Shown: positions 58,190-64,000 of the stretch, piece by piece | Position numbering within the stretch: position 1 is the stretch's first letter | How the letters are laid out: each line of letters starts with the position of its first letter | Notes under the pieces: generated by a model | Told to the model about the DNA's origin: nothing | The model's database searches: none | Seen by the model: the letters and a program-made list of their open reading frames with translations, nothing else | From: Cocos nucifera | Lineage: Eukaryota > Streptophyta > Magnoliopsida > Arecales > Arecaceae | Direction of reading: 5' to 3' | Assembly (NCBI GenBank): GCA_006176705.1 | Contig: QRFJ01001914.1 | Location: 170,091-234,090, forward strand | Length of the DNA: 64,000 nucleotides | Translations under genes and position numbers: made by a program

Positions 58190-59497
58190 ATGCTCGTTAT
58201 TGAGTCTAACCTTACGGTTTCTTCTGCATCCAGTTGGGTGCTTGACTCTGGTTCTAGTGCTCATCTGTGCACTTCTATGCAGGGTCTTGAGGATAGCAGG
58301 AGGCTGAGGGATGGAGACATGATCCTACGCATCGGTAATGGAGCAAGAGTTGCTGCAGTAGCCGTGGGAACATACCCTCTTCGATTACCATCTGGTTTAG
58401 ACTTAGTTTTAAAAGACTGTTATTATGTGCCTGCAGCTAGCAGGAATTTGATTTCTGTTTCATGCTTAGCACAAGAAGGTTATGTGATCACCTTCTTTAA
58501 GGACCATTGTAACATTCTTTATGAAAGAAATAAAATTGCAAATGGTTTCCTTGTTAATGGTCTTTATCAGTTGCATATTGATGTACCTGTTTTAACTATC
58601 GAGCAAAACGTGAATGCCAAACGACCTAGGGATAGTCCAAACGACAGATATCTATGGCACCTGAGATTAGGTCATATAGCAGAAGATAGGATTAACAAAT
58701 TGGAGAAAAATGGGCTATTGAGTCCATTGACTTTTGAGTCATATCCAACTTGTGAATCTTGTCTTCAAGGCAAAATGACTAAACTCCCTTTTGTTGGACA
58801 TGGGGAGAGGGCCACAGATCTCCTTGCCCTAGTACATACTGATGTGTGCGGCCCATTTGATGTGCCGGCTAGAGGCAATTTTGTCTACTTCATTACCTTT
58901 ACCGATGATCTGTCTAGGTATGGGTATGTGTATCTTATGAGACACAAGTCTGAAGCTTTTGAAAAGTTCAAAGAATTCAGACATGAAGTAGAAAAACAAA
59001 CTGGAAAACCCATTAAGGTTCTTCGATCAGATCGAGGAGGTGAATACCTTAGCCGGGAATTCCTAGACTATCTTAAGGAAAATGGCATAGTCTCTCAATG
59101 GACTCCACCAGGAACACCTCAACTCAACGGGGTTTCAGAACGGAGAAATCGGACTCTATTGGATATGGTTCGATCCATGATGAGCTTCACAGACCTCCCT
59201 GATTTTCTTTGGGGACATTCATTATTAACTTCAATCTATTTACTGAATAGGGTTCCCTCTAAAACCGTTCCTACCACACCGTATGAGATATGGCACGGTA
59301 AGAAACCAAGTCTGAGTCATCTCAGAATTTGGGGTTGTCCGGCTCATGTCAAAAGACAACAAGCGGACAAGTTAGAGTTTAGGTCCTTTAGAGCTCGATT
59401 CATAGGATATCCTAAAGAGTCATTAGGATACTATTTCTACATTCCAGAAGACCACAATGTGATTGTGAGTCGACATGCCATATTTCTTGAAAAATAG
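58190..59497 (+). CDS. E2 pol part 1: protease and integrase (open)
   Basis: 435-codon open frame. Protease WVLDSGSSAHLCTSMQ is at residues about 17-32 with the catalytic D-S-G. A GAG-pre-integrase domain follows around 145-210 (YLWHLRLGHIAEDRI, CESCLQGKMTKLP). The integrase core spans about 215-380, with HTDVCGPF, FITFTDDLSRYGYVYLM, VLRSDRGGEYLS and GVSERRNRTLLDMVRSMM, so the D, D, E catalytic set is present. The C-terminal GCPAHVKR and RFIGYPKESLGY end the module. It processes the polyprotein and inserts the DNA copy. The frame ends at TAG 59495-59497 in the linker before reverse transcriptase; in related elements the frame usually continues, so this is probably a disrupted single polyprotein. 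Confidence 0.88.
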   Translation: MLVIESNLTVSSASSWVLDSGSSAHLCTSMQGLEDSRRLRDGDMILRIGNGARVAAVAVGTYPLRLPSGLDLVLKDCYYVPAASRNLISVSCLAQEGYVITFFKDHCNILYERNKIANGFLVNGLYQLHIDVPVLTIEQNVNAKRPRDSPNDRYLWHLRLGHIAEDRINKLEKNGLLSPLTFESYPTCESCLQGKMTKLPFVGHGERATDLLALVHTDVCGPFDVPARGNFVYFITFTDDLSRYGYVYLMRHKSEAFEKFKEFRHEVEKQTGKPIKVLRSDRGGEYLSREFLDYLKENGIVSQWTPPGTPQLNGVSERRNRTLLDMVRSMMSFTDLPDFLWGHSLLTSIYLLNRVPSKTVPTTPYEIWHGKKPSLSHLRIWGCPAHVKRQQADKLEFRSFRARFIGYPKESLGYYFYIPEDHNVIVSRHAIFLEK

Positions 59498-59575
59498 TTT
59501 ATTCAAGATAGCGGCATTGGAAAGCAGATTAAGCTTGATGAGAAAGTCTCACAAGCAGAACGAGCTAAGGACCAA

Positions 59576-60862
59576 GTGGAACCAAATCAGGTTGAGCCAA
59601 TAAGAACACTACCTCCTCCACCTCGTAGATCGGAAAGAGTTTCCCGTCCCCCTGAAAGATACTTAGGTATTATTTCAGAGGATGTAGAGGAAATGTTCCT
59701 CATAGGTAATGGTGCTCATGGTGATGATCCCAAAACCTACAACGAGGCGATATCAGATATCGACTCCGAGAAATGGCTTGAGGCAATGAAGTCAGAGATC
59801 GACTCGATGCACTCAAACCAAGTCTGGACCTTGGTAGATCCACCAGAAGGTATAGTACCTATTGGGTGTAAATGGATCTTCAAGAGAAAGATTGGTGCAG
59901 ATGGGAATGTGGAGACATTCAAGGCTAGACTGGTGGCAAAAGGTTATAGTCAACGCGAAGGCATTGACTATCAGGATACCTTTTCCCCGGTAGCTATGCT
60001 AAAATCCATCCGCACATTGCTTGCTGTTGCAGCCTATTTCGATTATGAAATATGGCAAATGGACGTGAAAACGGCATTCCTAAATGGATATCTTGAGGAA
60101 GATATCTATATGGAACAGCCGCTAGGTTTCACATCCAGTGATACTGATCACAAGGTTTGCAAGCTGCAAAGGTCCATATATGGACTTAAGCAAGCATCTC
60201 GGAGCTGGAACACTCGTTTCAATGATGTGATCAAAAAGTTTGGTTTCATCAAAAATGAAGAGGAACCATGTGTTTTCAAAAGGGTCAGTGGGAGCGCTGT
60301 TGTCTTCCTCGTATTGTACGTGGATGACATCCTCCTTATTGGGAATGATATTCCCATGTTGACATCAGTCAAGATGTGGTTGTCCAAGGAATTCTCCATG
60401 AAAGACCTAGGTGAAGCATCCTTTATTCTAGGAATTAAGGTCTATAGGGATAGACCGAATAGGATGCTAGGACTTTCACAGAAGATGTACATAGAGGAAG
60501 TACTAAAGAGGTTTAGTATGGAAAACTCTAAGAGGGGATTAATACCCTTCAGACATGGTATTCATCTTTCCAAGAAGATGTGCCCCAGCACACCTGAGGA
60601 AATAGAACGCATGAGCAAGATCCCTTATGCTTCTGCAATAGGGAGCCTCATGTATGCCATGCTATGTACACGACCTGATATAGCCCATGCTGTGAGTGTC
60701 ACAAGCAGATATCAGTCAAATCCAGGTGAAGAACACTGGACTTCTGTGAAATGTATCCTTAAGTACTTGAGAAGAACTAAGGATATGATGTTGGTCTTTG
60801 GTAACGGAGAACTCCAAGTTCCAGGGATACACAGACTCGGACTTCATGTCCGATATAGATGA
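59576..60862 (+). CDS. E2 pol part 2: reverse transcriptase and start of RNase H
   Basis: 428-codon open frame. It opens in the linker (PPPPRRSERVSRPPERYLGI) and enters reverse transcriptase near residue 85 (WLEAMKSEIDSMHSNQVWTL, GCKWIFKRK). It carries ARLVAKGYSQREGIDYQDTF, MDVKTAFLNGYLEEDIYMEQ, SIYGLKQASRSWN, the catalytic LYVDDILLIGND at about 60313-60348 and MKDLGEASFILGIKVYRD. The RNase H region begins near DPGEEHW-like SNPGEEHWTSVK. An extra C at about 60823 relative to E1 shifts the frame, giving a short false tail and a stop at 60862. Reverse transcriptase makes the DNA copy inside the particle. Confidence 0.88.
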   Translation: MEPNQVEPIRTLPPPPRRSERVSRPPERYLGIISEDVEEMFLIGNGAHGDDPKTYNEAISDIDSEKWLEAMKSEIDSMHSNQVWTLVDPPEGIVPIGCKWIFKRKIGADGNVETFKARLVAKGYSQREGIDYQDTFSPVAMLKSIRTLLAVAAYFDYEIWQMDVKTAFLNGYLEEDIYMEQPLGFTSSDTDHKVCKLQRSIYGLKQASRSWNTRFNDVIKKFGFIKNEEEPCVFKRVSGSAVVFLVLYVDDILLIGNDIPMLTSVKMWLSKEFSMKDLGEASFILGIKVYRDRPNRMLGLSQKMYIEEVLKRFSMENSKRGLIPFRHGIHLSKKMCPSTPEEIERMSKIPYASAIGSLMYAMLCTRPDIAHAVSVTSRYQSNPGEEHWTSVKCILKYLRRTKDMMLVFGNGELQVPGIHRLGLHVRYR

Positions 60863-61120
60863 TCGAAAGTCGACATCTGGCAGACTGTTTGTGTGCAATG
60901 GTGGAGCTGTCAGCTGGAGAGTTCCAAGCAAACGGTGATACCATGGAAGCAGAATATATAGCATCAGAGGCGCGATTACCTTGAGAAAGGTTACGTTGAG
61001 GTCAAGAGAGTCAACTCCGCAGATAATGTGGCAGACCCACTTACAAAGCCGTTGGGCCAGCAGAAGATCGAAGCCCACCTTGAGAAGATGGGACTTAGAC
61101 TTGTAGCCAATTGGCTTTAG
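60863..61120 (+). pseudogene. E2 RNase H remnant with internal deletion
   Basis: Continues RNase H in the shifted frame (SDIDDRKSTSG, then GGAVSW). Relative to E1 (35104-35310) about 170 bp are missing between GCATCAGAGG and CGCGATTACC near 60973, with further small deletions just upstream. This removes the segment holding DNNGAIALAKE and the neighbouring HIERRYH motif. The C-terminal tail (RVNSADNVADPLTKPLG to the stop at 61120) is kept. Confidence 0.88.
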
Positions 61121-61134
61121 GACAAGTGGGAGAT
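61121..61134 (+). promoter_or_regulatory. E2 polypurine tract
   Basis: GACAAGTGGGAGAT directly before TGTTAG, identical to E1. Confidence 0.8.
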
Positions 61135-63394
61135 TGTTAGATATATGTGCCCTAGAAGCCAGAATTGGCTGACACTTGTAATACACTTCTAGGGGCAAAA
61201 TTATAATTTTGACTATAATTAATAAAATGGGTTATTTTCTATCACACATGTGTATTTAGTGTCTGTGATACATCCTTTGAGTTAATGGTAATGATAATTC
61301 ATATTTTCAAGAGTTGAAAATTTAAGACATGAATAATCATTATTAACTCATAAACAGCTCCCGACCATAGGATCATCACGAGGATGGTGATTGATCCGGA
61401 AGGTTGGTGTACGATCGCTTCTCTTTAGTAGATGAGTCTTGAGTCTACGGTGTGGAGACACCGGAGCGAGAGTACAGGTACTCGTTAGAGAACGAGGGCA
61501 CTGAGCGTGACCACCTCGAGTAGTCATTAGGAAGTCTACCTTCTCGTCAATGACTGACTCGATGCTGCAGTAGTGTGTCTGGTTCTTTGACCTGAGATGC
61601 ATCGGCAGTTCACCTTGAGGGTGTTATAGTTTGACTACACCATTACTCGGTCTCCTAGCCATATGGAACCCTGAGGTGTATGTTGGCTATAGCATGTTCA
61701 TTGTAGGAACTGGATTGCATCAAGATGGAATCTATCTACCTCGGTGGTAGAGGAGCAGCCCTATGATGATCATGAGAATCAAGTCCAGAAGCCCATGGCC
61801 ATGGTAGAGTGAAATAATAGAAAGAGTTTCTATTTAGATTTTCACATTGGACTCGAATCGAATGATTACATCATATGACAGAGACTAGGGTTTGACGAGT
61901 TCACCTTAACCCTAATCTGATCGGGGCTCAAGATAGAAGAACTTAATCACACAGGTAGCTGCACCAAGAGGTTCGCATTCAGCTCTGATGGGTTGCCACC
62001 ATATACTGCTAGGTGTCACTGGTGGATTTTGGGAGCAATTAGAATGATTTAGATGATCGATCATTCTAGCTGTTCGAATCAGAAGAGTTCTGATCCATCG
62101 AAAGGAGTTTCGATGATGTCTATGATAGAGATCATGACATATCCCATTACCATACAGAACTGAACCTAACTGGGTCACACAAACAAGGGTTTGAATCTGG
62201 TGATCATCAATTGAACTGATCTAGTTCAATTGATCTGAATGAGATTCAATTAGGTTCAAGGAAATCGTGCTAGCACTCGATTGAACCTAACGTTCTTCTT
62301 TTACTATCATAAATAAGTTGTCCTGACTGAGCCAAAGGAGTTTGTGCTCAATCAGAGGCCTTCATATGGTCTGACTGGAGGTTGTCCAAGTCAGAATAGG
62401 TTGTCTTATTTGTAAGACATTACCTGCCATTTTTGGTCACCTGCCATTTCTTGTTCTTTGACTTTGGTCAAAAGTCTACCTTTGACTGGTCAAACGTTGA
62501 CCATTGACCCTTTGACTTTTGACCACATGTCATGCACCTATTGGAGAGCTGGTGGGGGCCTGTCCCCCTGCCAGAACCTGGCAAGGAGAAGGGCGCACGC
62601 CAAGGGTGGCGTGAGCCCAAGTAGGAGGCGCCTAGGAGTCCTTGTTGGACAAGGACTCCACCTCCCTTTTGGATTCCAATCAGAGTTCTACTAAGAATCC
62701 AGTTTGACTGGTCTTAGGCGCCCTCTAAGGAGGAATCCAGGGGTCTCTATTCCAACCAATCAGATTTAGATCTGATTTCACAAAGGGTTGTGATTGGTTG
62801 AGAGGAAGAGGAGTTGGATCACAAGAGGTCTATAAATAAGACCCTGCGCCCAACCCTAATTCTAATGAAATTAGACACGCCCCAAGGCTGCCTCTCCCCT
62901 CCTTCTCCATGCCATAGTCTCTTCTCCCCTTGCTCTCCACGTCCAAAAGAGTTTTGGACTTAGGTTGGTGCGATTCAGATCAAGGAAAGGCGATCAAAAG
63001 CAAGAAGGCTGCGCTGCTGCAAAAGGACGACTGCAGATCTTCAAAAGAGTTTTGAAGATCCTCCAGATCAGATCCAGATCTGATTTTTGGAGGTGTGATA
63101 GAGAAGAAGAGGATCTCCAGATCCAACCCGAGTGGATACCGGTAGAGGCCAGGCGCTTGCGTGGCTAAGATCCAGAACCTTCCGCTGCAATCAGGATCAT
63201 CTACAGGGTAATAGGATTGACCAAAGTGCAGGTAAATTAACTTGATTTAATTTATCTGATTTTTTTTATTATTAAAATCAAATCTAAAAACAATATCAAG
63301 ATCTGATTGAAGATCAAGATGAAATATTTTTGAAATATCTTCTTGATCTAATCAGATCGGATGAACCTGGACCGGGAAATCAGGATTTCCTTCA
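61135..63394 (+). repeat. E2 second LTR, shared with a following internal region
   Basis: TGTTAGATATATG to GATTTCCTTCA, 2260 bp, near-identical to 53181-55470 up to about 63200. After that, small indels become frequent. It holds the W-box cluster (62458-62524, with an extra TTGACC), the hairpin (62591-62618) and the TATA box (62831-62838). Confidence 0.9.
62458..62524 (+). promoter_or_regulatory. W-box cluster in the E2 second LTR
   Basis: Same cluster as in the other young LTRs, with the single TTGACA changed to TTGACC, giving eight TTGACY cores in 67 bases. Confidence 0.6.
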
Positions 63395-64000
63395 ACTGTT
63401 AGAGCCAGGGGTTTAAAATTGTTTAGATCTGATTTTAATTTTATTTTTAATTGAAAATAAAGTGATTTCAGGAATGTCACATGAAGATGTGATCAGAATC
63501 GAAATCAAAAAAAATTAAAATTAAATATTATTTGCTAAACATGAAGATATGCATGACTATCTAGAATAGAAATAGTTCTATTAGAAAGTTTGCCATGTCT
63601 TTGATTTATATTTTCTGATTAAATCAATATTTTGATCTTTCTTATTACTATTTTCTGATATTTGAGGAAGTATTATAATAATTGTAAACAGCAAATAAAA
63701 AAATTAGTTTAATTTAAATATCAGGGATTGGGGAGAATATGATAGTGCATGACTAAGAACTAGTGAATAAGTTCTACTAATTGTCAAGATTAAAGAAATT
63801 ATTTTGTTAGGATCAATTTAAAAGTCTAATTTTGATATTCATAATTTAGGATCTGAAAACATGCATTGATTGATACATGAGATGTATGCAAAATATATGC
63901 CAAATGAATTGATCTAATTTGTATAATAGATATATGATCATATGATCTATAACAGTTTGTAGATTTACATGTTCCTGATTAAGTTTTCCTCTGGCCGTCC
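63395..64000 (+). mobile_element. Start of a third internal region of the E family (runs off window)
   Basis: Directly after the LTR the sequence aligns with the E2 leader (55471-56070), including a damaged primer site (ACTGTTAGAGCC) and the start of the hairpin arm (CTGATTAAG at 63976-63984). It has far more indels than the match between E1 and E2. Either a tandem copy sharing one LTR, or badly assembled sequence. Confidence 0.75.

Larger units (their letters stand above)
53181..63394 (+). mobile_element. Young Ty1/copia element E2
   Basis: 10.2 kb element with 5' LTR 53181-55470, primer site, leader, gag, pol, polypurine tract and second LTR 61135-63394. The two LTRs look nearly identical, so insertion was recent. 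Most of pol is open in two long frames. Damage is limited to small indels in gag, a one-base insertion near 60823 and a deletion in RNase H near 60970. The second LTR is followed by another internal region rather than unrelated flank. Confidence 0.9.

Overview
This is repeat-rich nuclear DNA from a flowering plant, probably a monocot. The evidence is an intronless histone H4 gene with the plant Hex-Oct promoter element and almost only G/C-ending codons, a nuclear tRNA-Cys, F-box/LRR gene relics, and many Ty1/copia and Ty3/gypsy LTR retrotransposons. A palm-like genome is my guess from overall style, not something the sequence proves. Only two clearly intact host genes are visible: tRNA-Cys(GCA) at 10107-10177 (-) and histone H4 at 24096-24407 (-).

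Left part (1-10100). A decayed copia element (1-2857, +, 5' part outside the window) sits inside the 3' LTR of a second LTR element on the minus strand (2858-8940). That second element has a SIRE/Maximus-like gag with a coiled coil and a degraded zinc knuckle, but no pol I can recognise, so it looks like a gag-only, non-autonomous element. A degraded tandem array with a period of about 345 bp follows (9040-10085), then the tRNA.

Middle (10178-25730). This is lower-copy DNA. An F-box/LRR pseudogene (about 11800-17480, -) is split by an internally deleted Ty3/gypsy chromovirus (12617-16840) with a striking GC-rich leader. A second, more decayed F-box/LRR relic (about 21240-22980, -) is its paralogue. 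A hAT-like non-autonomous transposon with terminal inverted repeats lies at 19260-19871. Histone H4 with its promoter follows.

Right part (25730-64000). This is a nest of copia elements. An old copia element C has its 5' LTR at 25730-27373 plus 37751-38474, its leader from 38475, its gag-pol relic at 43087-46330, and the start of its 3' LTR at 46368. Element C is broken by (i) a young copia element E1 (27374-37750) in its 5' LTR, (ii) a fold-back element with a CACTA-type terminus plus a GC-rich block (39703-42600) in its leader, and (iii) an older relative of E1, element B (46431-52733), in its 3' LTR. After B come an inverted LTR scrap, then a second young copy E2 (53181-63394), then the start of yet another internal region (63395-64000) sharing E2's second LTR. 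E1, E2 and B belong to one family with LTRs of about 2.26-2.29 kb. That family has a W-box cluster upstream of the TATA box, a hairpin whose loop is inverted between copies, and a conserved nested hairpin in the leader. No host metabolic pathway or operon is present.

The young copies carry scattered one-base differences, often in homopolymers, that break otherwise open frames. Together with the poor quality of the last 800 bases, this suggests that residual assembly error contributes to the apparent decay.
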